A DNA stretch of 64,000 nt from Heracleum sosnowskyi (taxonomy: Eukaryota; Streptophyta; Magnoliopsida; Apiales; Apiaceae): contig CM061240.1 in the NCBI GenBank assembly GCA_030848705.1, positions 126,096,998-126,160,997 on the forward strand, given 5' to 3'. The position numbers and the translations under genes were made by a program. The notes beneath the pieces were generated by a model. That model was not told where the DNA came from. It saw nothing but the letters and a program-made list of their open reading frames with translations, and searched no databases. This document shows, in pieces, positions 10,701-20,295 of the stretch (the first letter of the stretch is position 1; each line of letters opens with the position of its first letter).

Positions 10701-10905
10701 TAGATATTTAAAGTTTGATGTTGATACGCATTTGGTATGAATTTACTTCAGGAACTCTATACATAGAAGCCATTCTCCGGGCGCACCACATGGTTAATTA
10801 AGAGGTGGCTTGAGGATCTGAGACACAATAGTACTGAATGTAATTTGGCGTGTACTATGTCAGTTCTCGTGTGTAAATGATAAGTACTCCATGTTAAGTA
10901 ATACA
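10701..10905 (+). pseudogene. Secreted-peptide copy B, exon-2 remnant
   Basis: After the Helitron the block resumes and passes within about 20 bases from upstream sequence into exon-2-type sequence, so exon 1 is deleted. TTTACTTCAG at ~10750 is an acceptor-like site; the following frame can read HRSHSPGAPHG before TAA at about 10798, but only in a phase different from copies A and C. The GCACCACATGGTTAATTAAGAG and GTGTACTATGTCAGTTCTCG segments recur at 19350-19420 and 20180-20292. Confidence 0.55.
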
Positions 10906-11159
10906 GGTCACGAGAAATGCTTTGTTGTATCTTCTCATGCAAGTACTCATTTTCATGATTCAATATTCCATGAAAATTTATGTGCTTTATTAATTGAAGA
11001 TTGTAAGAAGTAAGTAAATAGGTGATCACGAATTTATTATCTATTTTACTTGTTACATGTATTTTAAAATTCATAAGCTATTTCTTAAAAAAAATGAAAT
11101 CAAATTTAAAGTAAAATGTAAAACTGTATTTTGATATTTAATTTTATTTTTGGATTAAT
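10906..11159. other. Flank of peptide copy B; no gene
   Basis: No coding sequence is supported. TTACTTGTTACATGTATTTT near 11047 recurs at 63256, directly downstream of the exon-1-only copy E, which shows that E lost the interval containing exon 2. Confidence 0.5.
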
Positions 11160-11452
11160 CAGTAAGTATAAAAGATACAGAGATGTTTATATGGAAAGCA
11201 AAACCTTTCTCTTATTATCTAATGAAGCATACAGAGGAAATAAGTAATATGGAAACAACTACCCAGCTAACAATTAGGAATGCACGTCCTAACTATTCTC
11301 CTAATTATTCTCCAACCTAAACACCTAAACGTACGCAGCAATCACAGACCACGTCCTTGTTACAACGTTCACAAAATAAAATACTACAATAATTCCAAAT
11401 CAAAACAAATCAAATAAACTAAATATGTTTAGATTATAAAATAATCCCAACA
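11160..11452 (-). repeat. 3' LTR of Copia 1
   Basis: It matches 15574-15873 with four single-base differences and one 7-bp length difference (GAGAATA present only in the other LTR), counted by eye. On the minus strand it begins TGTTGGG but ends CTTACTG rather than the canonical CA. Confidence 0.9.
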
Positions 11453-11466
11453 TACTTCCCTTTAAT

Positions 11467-14358
11467 CTAAACATCGTTAAGCTTCTTAACTCCCAGTAAA
11501 CTTCTCATCTTTTCGAACTTTGCAGCTGCCATCGCCTTCGTCAGAATATCAGCACGTTGTTCATTGGTATTAACATGCCTTATGATGATCAGGCCCTTCT
11601 CTACACAGTCGCGGATGAAATGGTATCTCAAGTCGATGTGTTTACTTCTCCCGTGAAAAACTGGATTCCGAGCAAGGTCGACCGCAGATCTGTTATCAAC
11701 ATATAATATGACTGGTCCAGGTTTTGTATCAGCAATGCAACTTAAAACTCGCTGAAGCCAGATAGCTTGGCACGCAGCAGCCGTAGCAGCCATGAATTCT
11801 GCCTCGCACGAAGACAAAGCAACACACCTTTGTTTTTGTGAGACCCAAGTGATCAAGTTTTCATCAAGATAAAATGCCATCCCTCCTGTACTTTTTCTGT
11901 CGTCCAAACTCCCTGCCAAATCGCTGTCTGAAAATCCCGCTAGAATATAGTTTCCCTGTCCTTTTGTATACATCAGACCGTAATGTATGGTTCCCTTGAC
12001 ATAGCGACAGATTCGCCTTACAGCAGCCAAATGCAGCTCAGTTGGTCTTTCCATATAGCGGCTAACTATTCCAACTACAAAAGCAATATTTGGGCGTGTA
12101 TGCACCAGATATCGCAACCCTCCAACGATGCTTTTATATTGAGTAGAGTTCACAGCTGTGCCTGTTGCATCCGCATGAATCTGCAAATTATGATCCATGG
12201 GGAATTTGACTGCATTACACTCGGCAAGGCCTTCTTTTTCCAGCACCTTTCTGGCATAACTCGATTGCTTCACCTCAATGAACCCGTTTCCTTGAATGAC
12301 CTCCAAACCCAAGTAATAGGATAGCTTGCCAAGGTCAGACATATCAAATTCTGCAGTCATATCCCCCTTGAATTTGATAATGTGTGACATATTAGTGCCT
12401 GTGATGATCAGATCATCGACGTAGACACCCACAATCAAAGAATCAGCTCCGATTTTCTTGGTGTAAACGGCATGTTCATAAGGGCACTTGACAAATCCCA
12501 GCCGTAGGAGATACTGATTAAGACGGGAGTACCAGGCCCGAGGGGCTTGGCGTAAACCATACAAAGCCTTTAGAAGTTTATAGACTTTGCCCTCGTGCCC
12601 TTTCTGAACAAAGCCTTTTGGTTGCCGAACATAGACCTCTTCAAGTAAAATACCATTAAGAAAAGCCGATTTAACGTCCAAATGATGAACCTCCCAGTTT
12701 TGTTGAGCTGCCAAAGCGAGAAGTAGACGCACTGTTTCTAATCGCGTCACAGGAGCGAACACCTCGTCATAGTCAACACCTTGACGTTGCACGTAGCCTT
12801 TGGCGACAAGTCGGGCTTTATGCTTGATCACCTCGCCATTCTGATCTTTCTTGACTTTGAAAACCCATTTAAGATCGATTGCGTTATGACCCTGTGGCAA
12901 AGTTGTGAGTTCCCATGTCTTGTTTTTCTCGATCGAACTAATTTCGCTTTGCATTGCCTTTTGCCACACAGCAACTATAGCAGCTTGTTCAAAACATACA
13001 GGCTCATCAATCCCCATTAGCAACAGACCTTCTTCGAGTTCAACTGTGACTGAGTCAGCATAGATATCATCTAGAAAACGAGAGCGTCGTGGGTGCTCAC
13101 TAGAATTGCTGGTGGTGCTGGTACCTGTGTTCTCGTCCTGGGAAGACATAATGGAACTCTGAGGAGTCACGGGTGTTGTCGGTGAAGGTGGAGGACTTTG
13201 TTCCTGTTCTGCAACATTATGATCTGCGATATGGCCCTCGATAACCAACTGGTGTGTGTGAATTTGTGACATGTCTGTTTCCCAGTCCCAGCCTTTGCTT
13301 TCATCGAAAGTAACGTCCCGGCTTATATGTACACGACCCGATGTTGGGTCGAACAATCTGTAGGCTTTTGTCCCCGGTTCTCGTCCAATATGCACAAGCT
13401 TTTGACTTCTAGCATCGAGCTTTTTTGTATAAACAACAGGAACCTTCATGTAAGCTATACAACCGAAGATTTTCAGATAATCCACACTCGGTTTTCTGTC
13501 GAACCAGGCTGCATACGGTGTGGTGTCATACATCGATCTCGTTGGCAGTTTGTTAAGAACATAGACAGCATAACGGACAGCTTTCCCCCAATACTTTGCT
13601 GGCATCTTCTTTTCTGCCAACATACTCCTTGCCATGGCAGCCACTGTACGATTGCGACGCTCTACAACACCATTTTGTTGAGGTGTGTAGGGCGCTGTGA
13701 AGTGTCGTAGTATGCCTTGTTCATCACAGAAAGCTTGAAAAGTTTTGGAACAAAATTCTCCGCCACGGTCCGTTCGCAACACCTTGATACTCTGTTTGGT
13801 ACCATTTTCAACAAGCAACTTGAAAGTCTTGAAGTGTGTTAGAGCTTCATCTTTTGTTTTGAGAAAATATACCCACATCATACGAGTGTAATCATCTACC
13901 AACAACATAAAATAGCGATTTCCCGCTGGAGTAGGGGGAGACAAAGGTCCACAAAGATCTAGATGTATCAATTCTAATTTAGCTTTAGCAACAAAATTTG
14001 TATGGGATGGGAATGGCTTACGTGTTTGCTTGGACATGAGGCATCCACTACAGATTTTTCTGGGTTCATTGATAGGAGGGAGTCCGTGTGCCATCTGGTT
14101 TTTCGACATCAAATGTAGTGCTTTGAAGTTTACATGGCCAAGACGTAGATGCCATAACCAAGCCTCCTCTTCACCTTTCGTTAATAGGCAAGTCTGTTGT
14201 GCTTCTGCAATATGAATTTTATATAGCCGGTTACTAGACCTCCTGACCTGCAACAGCAAACGACCACAACTTTCATAAACCCAGAGATGCTCGCCGTCTA
14301 TAACAACACGATTTCCTTCCTCAGAGAGTTGTCCCAAGCTAATGATATTGCTTCGCAA
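11467..14358 (-). CDS. Copia 1 pol: integrase, reverse transcriptase and RNase H
   Basis: This 963-codon open frame carries the C-terminal GAG-pre-integrase zinc finger (HLRLGHVNFKAL...CSGCLMSK), then the integrase core with the catalytic triad in HLDLCGP, LRTDRGGEF and NGVVERRNRT. The reverse transcriptase follows with the YVDD active site and LKWVFKVKKD/KARLVAKGY motifs. RNase H comes last with SDSDLAG, SSCEAEFMAAT and YVDNRSAVDL. The first Met is only the first in the surviving frame: the protease-proximal part upstream is in the same frame but blocked by two TGA codons near 14385-14425. The polyprotein as a whole is therefore not expressed intact, although this portion is undamaged. Confidence 0.9.
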   Translation of the reverse strand: MRSNIISLGQLSEEGNRVVIDGEHLWVYESCGRLLLQVRRSSNRLYKIHIAEAQQTCLLTKGEEEAWLWHLRLGHVNFKALHLMSKNQMAHGLPPINEPRKICSGCLMSKQTRKPFPSHTNFVAKAKLELIHLDLCGPLSPPTPAGNRYFMLLVDDYTRMMWVYFLKTKDEALTHFKTFKLLVENGTKQSIKVLRTDRGGEFCSKTFQAFCDEQGILRHFTAPYTPQQNGVVERRNRTVAAMARSMLAEKKMPAKYWGKAVRYAVYVLNKLPTRSMYDTTPYAAWFDRKPSVDYLKIFGCIAYMKVPVVYTKKLDARSQKLVHIGREPGTKAYRLFDPTSGRVHISRDVTFDESKGWDWETDMSQIHTHQLVIEGHIADHNVAEQEQSPPPSPTTPVTPQSSIMSSQDENTGTSTTSNSSEHPRRSRFLDDIYADSVTVELEEGLLLMGIDEPVCFEQAAIVAVWQKAMQSEISSIEKNKTWELTTLPQGHNAIDLKWVFKVKKDQNGEVIKHKARLVAKGYVQRQGVDYDEVFAPVTRLETVRLLLALAAQQNWEVHHLDVKSAFLNGILLEEVYVRQPKGFVQKGHEGKVYKLLKALYGLRQAPRAWYSRLNQYLLRLGFVKCPYEHAVYTKKIGADSLIVGVYVDDLIITGTNMSHIIKFKGDMTAEFDMSDLGKLSYYLGLEVIQGNGFIEVKQSSYARKVLEKEGLAECNAVKFPMDHNLQIHADATGTAVNSTQYKSIVGGLRYLVHTRPNIAFVVGIVSRYMERPTELHLAAVRRICRYVKGTIHYGLMYTKGQGNYILAGFSDSDLAGSLDDRKSTGGMAFYLDENLITWVSQKQRCVALSSCEAEFMAATAAACQAIWLQRVLSCIADTKPGPVILYVDNRSAVDLARNPVFHGRSKHIDLRYHFIRDCVEKGLIIIRHVNTNEQRADILTKAMAAAKFEKMRSLLGVKKLNDV

Positions 14359-15536
14359 CGTAGGGATGAAATACAGATTATTTAAAACTCTAGTTTCACC
14401 AGTTTTTCAGGCAATCCTGATAGATCATTTTCCCTCGATCTCTACTAATGAACCATCTCCGAATTTTACCTTGCCTCTTACCGTCCTATCCAATTTCTCA
14501 AATTTGTCTCGTCGACCTATCATGTGGTTACTGGCACCATTGTCGAGATACCAGGTATGCTCCTCACTTTCGTTGACATCACCTGCTTCCCTGGTTTCAG
14601 TGAAGGTAATCTCCTCCTCCACATTGTTCACACAGAATACCATTAGTAATGCAGGTTCACTGTCATGTAATTGCGTTAGATTTACTTCACCTTTTTGCTG
14701 CTTGTTTCTTCCTGGTTTTCGACACTCAGCGGCGTAGTGTCCGTATCCACCACAGTTGAAACATTTCACCTGACTCCTGTCTCGAACCATTCTATTATCT
14801 CTCCTTCTGTAGTCTCCTCCACCAAGCGATACACCCTTGCCCGATCTCTTCAACCATTCCTCCCGAGTAAGTAGTAACTGGCCTTCGTTTATTTCTTTCT
14901 TTTGCCATTCTTCTGCTGTCAATAACAGCTGCTGTTCCTCACTGCTTTCTGTAGGTTCTTTCAAACGCTCCTCATGAGCTCGAAGAGATCCAATCACTTC
15001 CTCTACTGACATAGAATCCAAGTTCCCGAATTGTTCAATTGCCGAAGCTATCTGCAAAAACTTGGTTGGAACAGCCCTCAATAATTTCTTTACAACGTAA
15101 TCCTCTCCAATTGCTTCTCCTAACGCCCTGATGTTTGTAACCAAACCATTCAGTCTCATACAAAAATCGTCCAATTTCTCCGTGTCTTTCATCTTCAGTG
15201 ACTCGAATTCCATTTTAGAGTCTGGGCCTTAGCTTTCTTTACCTTATCCGCCCCCTGGCACATTGTTTTGAGCGATTCCCAGGCTTCTTTTGATGTTTTC
15301 TTTTCCGCCACTGCTAACAGAATATCATCTGGAATTCCTTGGTAAACCATGGCCAGTGCCCTCTTGTCTGTCTTCTCATCAGTTGCTACTTTTGGATCCT
15401 TTGGCTCGATCGCTTCCCATACCATATGTGCTTGCATGAAGACTTTCATCTTTATGGCCCATGTAGTATAGTTGGTTCTTGTAAGCATCGGAATGCTCAG
15501 CCCAATGGATCCTTCCTTAGACTTGCCTGTCTCCAT
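14359..15536 (-). pseudogene. Copia 1 gag-protease region, frameshifted
   Basis: The N-terminal gag starts at 15536 (METGKSKEG) with the MLTRTNYTTWAIKMK signature of plant Copia gag. About 110 codons on, near 15205, a one-base loss shifts the frame; the rest of gag continues in 15213-14425. It includes a CCHC zinc knuckle (CFNCGGYGHYAAEC) and the protease motif WYLDNGASNHM. Two in-frame TGA codons between 14425 and 14358 separate it from pol. Comparison with Copia 2, which reads through at the same places, identifies these as damage. Confidence 0.85.
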
Positions 15537-15546
15537 CCTTCGTTAG

Positions 15547-15558
15547 GCTCTGATACCA
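15547..15558 (-). other. Primer-binding site of Copia 1
   Basis: GCTCTGATACCA, the reverse complement of TGGTATCAGAGC, matches the 3' end of initiator methionine tRNA used by most plant Copia elements. A 15-bp spacer separates it from the apparent LTR end. Confidence 0.9.
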
Positions 15559-15573
15559 GATATAGAGAATAAT

Positions 15574-15873
15574 CAGTAAGTATAAAAGATACAGAGAATA
15601 GAGATGTTTATATGGAAAGCAAAACCTTTCTCTTATTATCTAATGAAGCATACAGAGGAAATAAGTAATATGGAAACAACTACCCAGCTAATAATTAGGA
15701 ATGCACGTCCTAACTATTCTCCTAATTATTCTCCAACCTAAACACCTAAACGTACGCAGCAATCACAGACCACGTCCATGTTACAACGTTCACAAAATAA
15801 AATACTACAATAATTCTAAAACAAAACAAATCAAATAAACTAAATATGTTTAGATTATAAAATAATCCCAACA
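15574..15873 (-). repeat. 5' LTR of Copia 1
   Basis: 300 bp, matching 11160-11452 at about 98.6% of aligned bases plus one 7-bp indel, which indicates a fairly recent insertion. The adjacent TTAAT is the target duplication. Confidence 0.9.
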
Positions 15874-17351
15874 TTAATCAGAGCCAGTTTACTTATTAAT
15901 ATTAACTATAGTCTGCATATCATTTTAAAAAAATGATGTGACAACCTGCAAGGGCTACTTCAAAACAGAGAAAATGTTATATTTATTTTTATTTTCAAGT
16001 TTTATAAAATAAAAAGTAAACAATAAAACAATTTAATTACTAGTAGCGACACTTGAACTATTTTCACCCATATGGTACAAGACTACAAGCTAGGATAGTG
16101 GGTTCGACCCCTTTTGCACATTTTACTCGTAAAAGTTGATTATTTCATATCTTCTACTTGATTTGCTATCAAGTTTTTACTTGTTTGCTTCTGGGGAGCA
16201 TTCAGAACACAAGTTTGCTCCTGATGATGAAATATAATGAGACAATAAATAGTTTCCAGAAAAATATGTTGAATGGTTTCTATTCGAACGTTAATCACAC
16301 TAAGAAAATTTTACAATGATATATATATATATATATATATGTAATCTTACAGTCTATGGCTTCTTGTTAATTTATTTACAACTATAGTCTATGGCCTCCA
16401 TTGATAGGAGATATTCTTTATTGATTTATAGCAGGGAAGCTTGGTTGCCTGGGAAGCAAAAGTAATTTACCATATATTGTATTGGAAGGTCCCGTCTGAT
16501 GATGATGATAGAGGGGATGATTATCACAATATCAACTCCGACGAAGACCATGAAATGAGTTCTATGGCTTCCAGTGTTGTCTCTTCTGATGCGGTCCATC
16601 AATTAATGGTTTAATTTAGATGTGATTGTGAATATTTCGTAAGACAATAAAAGTTTGTGCAGGATGGTTTAAACTTTTCTACGAGGACAAATATGAATTT
16701 GTGTAAACTATGGTATTTTGATTTGTGTTGCACTTTATAGTTTGGTTTGTTTAGTTGTGTGGTTGATTGCATATCATAATTACGATGTTGGTGTGTTTAG
16801 TTATGTGATTGTAATTACGGTGTTATAAGATTGTGTTGCACATTGGAATTTCTGAATGGACAAGTTTTGTATATAATTTGGAAGCCGAAAATGGCTGGAA
16901 ACCAGAAAATCAGCACAATCTGGTTTCTCGGCACACTAATTTACGACGGGTGTTCATCAGTCATATTCCGTCGTATTTTAGTATTTTATTTTCATTTTTT
17001 TAAAAAATTTTAATTTCAGCAATTAGATGGGTCTCACTAAATATACGACAAAAAATTGCGTCGTTAGTTCGTTTATGATGTAAATAATTGTGGGTCCCGT
17101 TGTTAAATTGTGAAGAATATTTTTGTCGTAAGAAGTGAACATACAACGCTTTATTCGCGTCGTAAGTTTGATAATATTTTATTGAACTGGTGGGCCCCGC
17201 TGTTCTAACTTACGACGCAATTTTAGTTTGTGACGAAAATCTGAACTTACTACCTGACCAAAAGAGAAGAAATCTTTCCGTCGTAATTGTTGGCATTTAT
17301 GACGATTTCAATGCAAAAAAACCGTCGTAATTGACCCAAATTGTTGTAGTG
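15874..17351 (+). mobile_element. 3' portion of an old CACTA element, block copy 1
   Basis: The right end reads AATTGTTGTAGTG, an inverted CACTACAACAATT terminus, at 17351. The preceding 350 bases hold subterminal ACGACG / CGTCGTAA repeats. The left terminus is missing. The whole segment, with ~50 bases beyond the end, is repeated at 40432-41475 plus 52826-53157. It includes the uninterrupted target GGAAGCCGAAAATGG at 16880-16894 into which the 11.35-kb CACTA inserted in the other copy. A (TA)n run sits at 16319-16340. Confidence 0.75.
16432..16614 (+). pseudogene. Acidic C-terminal exon of an unidentified protein, copy 1
   Basis: An acceptor-like TTTATAG precedes a frame starting QGSLVAWEAKVIYH, passing through a short Asp run (SDDDDRGDD) and NSDEDHEMSSMAS to VHQLMV and TAA. 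A conserved 3' flank with AATAAAAG follows. The same exon is at 41009-41206. Its place inside a CACTA 3' end and its acidic tail suggest the last exon of a transposase-type gene, but a captured host exon is equally possible. I do not recognise the protein. Confidence 0.4.
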
Positions 17352-17708
17352 GAAAGCTTAATTACCAAAAAAACACAAATGAAAATGTGGGATACGACCA
17401 ATTAGTATATATATATATATATGATCATGTTTAGAAAAATATTTAAGATATAATACCTATATTAAATTGAAAGTTAAAGATATTCAAGCTAATGATTTTT
17501 TTCTCTAGGATTTCCTTTCGATATAGTTTTCAAATATTCACATTATGTTTATAAAACTCTTTTACTTGGAAATAAAAAAAAAGTTTTGATTTTGTACAAT
17601 ATATTTCATTTTTCTTTTTTACAAATTATTTGGAAAATAAACAAATAATTTTTATATATAAAAGGAGTTGGATTTGAATTTTAGGTCACAGCATGCCGTC
17701 ACAAGCTG
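17352..17708. repeat. Upstream part of the duplicated peptide block (copy C); no gene
   Basis: AT-rich sequence with a (TA)n run near 17407. From about 17489 (AAGCTAATGATTT) it matches 62095 onward; the part before matches 53099-53157 and, more distantly, 9040-9120. This shows how the other copy was split by the 53.16-62.09 kb insertion. Confidence 0.75.
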
Positions 17709-17716
17709 TCTGTCGC

Positions 17717-18339
17717 TAGGGCTGTTCACGAACCGAGCCGAGCCGAGCTTTGATGTAAACGAACCGAACTTTACTTTTTTCTCTGACGAGCCGAGTCGAG
17801 CCGAGCTTTCTTATCGCACAAAATTCGTGTTCGAGCTCGAGCTCGTTAACTAACGAGCCGAACATGAGCTTTTATCGAAAAAAAACGAGCCGAGCCGAGC
17901 CGAGCCGAGTCGAGCCGTGCTCATTAAAACTTACAATTTTAATAGATAATAAAGCCCAATTTTTCTTAGCCCAACAAACTAAAACATTTTTTGTCGAAAC
18001 CGAACCCAATTTCCCAATCAATTCTCAATAAACCTAAAATACACATACTATAAATTACAAAATTAATTTAAAATTTTAACAAATAATATAAAAATAAGTC
18101 GAATATATCTTAATTTTTTCGAGCTTTATCGAGCCGATCTCGAGCCGAACGAGTTCGAGTCGAGCTCGAGCCGAGCTCGAGTTGAGCTCACTAATAGCTC
18201 GGCTCGAGCTCGTTTTCTTAACAAACAATTTTTTGTGTTCGAGCTCGAGCTCGAGCCCTTAACGAGCCGAGCCGAGTCGAGCCCTTAACGAGCCGAGCTC
18301 GAGCTTGTTCACGAACAGCTCTGTTCGTGAACAGCTCTA
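17717..18339. mobile_element. hAT-type MITE rich in CGAGC repeats (623 bp)
   Basis: Terminal inverted repeats TAGGGCTGTTCACGAAC and GTTCGTGAACAGCTCTA are flanked by the 8-bp direct repeat TCTGTCGC at 17709-17716 and 18340-18347, the signature of hAT transposons. The interior is dominated by CGAGCCGAGC / GAGCTCGAG repeats near both ends and an AT-rich centre, and encodes nothing credible. The paralogous block at about 62308-62325 lacks it and keeps a single site (GCTGTGTGTCCCAACAT). Confidence 0.9.
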
Positions 18340-18883
18340 TCTGTCGCAACATATTGTTTTCTAGACTGATTTTTGTGCAGAAAGGAAATACTACTTTTCA
18401 ATGAAATCTAATTAAACTTTACGCGCAAGGACTAAAGAGCTGCGGTCTCATCTAAAATACATAAAAGTCTAAGATACCAAAATGATATGTAATTTGATGA
18501 ACGTGATTAATTTGAAAAAGATTGCAGGAACAGAATTTCCTAATAGGTATAGTTTTAGTTTCAATGTTCACATTAAGTTTGATAGAACTCATTCACTTGA
18601 AAACAAAGTTTTTATTATGTACAATTTCATTTCAGTTTTTTTCATAAATTATCGAAGAAATAAACAAATAATTGAATAACTAGAAGCAGTTGAATATAAA
18701 CTTTAGGTCACAACATGTCGTCACAAGTAGTCTGTCGTAGCAAAATATTGATTTTTCAACTGATTTTTTGTAGTGAACATAGAAAGAAGAATAGATATTT
18801 AAACTTCACGCGTAAGGACTAAAGTCAATTACATGAAAGTCAAGATATTTAAAGTTGATTATTTGAACGGGATTAGATATTCA

Positions 18884-18894
18884 TTTATATAAAT
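18884..18894 (+). promoter_or_regulatory. Probable TATA box of secreted-peptide copy C
   Basis: TTTATATAAAT stands 70 bases before the ATG at 18964, identical in copy E and close to copy A. Upstream the CTTCACGCGTAAGGACTAAAG segment is conserved among copies B, C and E. Confidence 0.6.
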
Positions 18895-18963
18895 GAAATG
18901 CAGCTTCATATATTTATAAATAGAACTAGTAGTAATTCAGAATTCCCAGCAACTATCAAAGCA

Positions 18964-19557
18964 ATGGCTTCAGTGGGTGGATCAACTACAATGGTGATCA
19001 ACTTGCTCCTGTTACTCATCACTCTTCTCTTCACTTTGTCTTTAGCTCAGAGAGGACATACAGTTTCACGGATACCTGTCGATGGTAAATAATTATCTAA
19101 CTTGTAAAAGAATTAGTTATTATTATAACAACTGCATGTTGACGTTATTTGTCTTGTTATTTAACTGTAGTCTGTAAGTAATTAACTAGTTTACCATGCA
19201 TAAGCGCAGTACCATTTAGGAATTATGGAGGAGAAATTGAACACGTCCCATATTATAATAATATTACTCTTAGTTTGGAGTCTGTAGAATCTCTCTATTT
19301 TTCATCTGTTTGATGTTGATACGCATTTGGTTAATTAAGAGGCCATTCTCCGGGCGCACCACATGGTTAATTAAGAGGTGGCTTGAATGTAATTTGGCGT
19401 GTACTATGTCAGTTCTCGTGTACTAGTATTTCTACTAGTATTACCATCAATTTTAGTCTCTAGCGAGAATCCCCCTGCTTTTCATATGTTTGTTGTTGAA
19501 ATGGATATGGTGTAAATTTAATTTGCAGGGCGCAGCAGATGCGCATCACATGGTTAA
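18964..19557 (+). CDS. Small secreted peptide, copy C (two exons, 49 aa)
   Basis: Exon 1 (18964-19084) encodes MASVGGSTTMVINLLLLLIT and on to a signal-peptide end near SLA-Q, then RGHTVSRIPVD. It closes in phase 1 at GATG^GTAAAT, a strong donor. The acceptor TTTAATTTGCAG at 19528 opens exon 2 (19529-19557), which reads GRSRCASHG and TAA in phase. Total 49 residues, with a mature peptide of about 21. Compared with copy A, exon 2 lacks the SYVKGSKP block but keeps the ASHG end. An upstream in-frame ATG at 18898 would add 22 residues before the signal peptide and lies just after the TATA box, so I prefer 18964. A second exon-2-like segment at ~19340 may be an alternative or a relic. Confidence 0.6.
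19335..19430 (+). pseudogene. Extra exon-2-like remnant inside copy C intron
   Basis: GCCATTCTCCGGGCGCACCA and the following GTGGCTTGAATGTAATTTGG match the exon-2 remnant of copy B. In one frame it reads HSPGAPHG before TAA. No convincing acceptor lies directly before it, so it looks like a fossil of an internal duplication. Confidence 0.45.
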
Positions 19558-20099
19558 GCAGTAGCTTGAGATCGGAACTTTAAAGTCATATGTATTATGG
19601 CAAATATCGTGTAATAATTTGTACTCCATTTAAGCAATCTTATGCGTACTATCACATCTTCATGCTTAAATTAATGGTGTTAGTTTCAACTTATTTTCGA
19701 AAATTTGTAAACTAACAATTAGTATTTCTACGAGAATGTCCCTTCAACACATCGTTCAGTATATTGTATAATTAAGAACATTAAAATATTATTAGTGTAG
19801 TGCTAAGTACCACAAAAAGTTTAATAAATTTTTAATCAAATAATGTGGCATGACATGTGTTAAATTTTAATTGGGGACGCATATGAATGTAGGCGGATTC
19901 CTATTTTATTATTAAAAAAGTTACTAAGTTTAATTGTGACACATCAATATTTGGTAAAAGTTTTGAAACAAAATTAGGTTTTTTAGCATTTTCCATGTTA
20001 TTAATACTTGTTGTGATTATTCAGCTAATATTCCCACATATTCCTCCAAAATAAAAATATGAAGTCTTAACAAAAGTTTGAGTTGCGTCAACAGAAAAA
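19558..20099. other. 3' flank of copy C and AT-rich intergenic DNA
   Basis: 19558-19770 matches the flank of copy A. The rest is AT-rich, holds no gene, and shows no clear transposon ends. Confidence 0.5.
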
Positions 20100-20295
20100 A
20101 GGCAGTGCGGTCGAGACACAATAGTACTCCATAGTACTATTAATTAATACTCAATAAGAGGTTAATTAAGAGGTTAATACTCCACATGGTTAATTAAGAG
20201 GTGGCTTGAGGATCTGAGACACAATAGTACTGAATGTACTGAACTTTTGATTTTATATATTAGTAATTTGGCGTGTACTATGTCAGTTCTCGGTT
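20100..20295 (+). pseudogene. Secreted-peptide copy D, 3' remnant
   Basis: CACATGGTTAATTAAGAGGT and GAGGATCTGAGACACAATAG, then GTGTACTATGTCAGTTCTCG, match the exon-2 and flank sequence of copy B, with local repeats of GGTTAATTAAGAG. No exon 1 is present. Confidence 0.5.

Larger units (their letters stand above)
11160..15873 (-). mobile_element. Copia LTR retrotransposon 1, complete with two LTRs
   Basis: The element lies on the minus strand between LTRs of 293 bp (11160-11452) and 300 bp (15574-15873), with TTAAT target duplications at 11155-11159 and 15874-15878. A primer-binding site complementary to initiator tRNA-Met (TGGTATCAGAGC on the minus strand) is at 15547-15558, and a purine-rich tract (AAAGGGAAGTA) adjoins the 3' LTR. 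The order is gag, protease, integrase, reverse transcriptase, RNase H, which is Ty1/copia. The gag-protease part is broken but the integrase-RT-RNase H frame is open for 963 codons. Confidence 0.92.

Noticed and set aside
10757..11074. 105-codon minus-strand frame opposite peptide copy B
   Set aside because: Antisense to a duplicated exon remnant, with no motif and not conserved in other copies.
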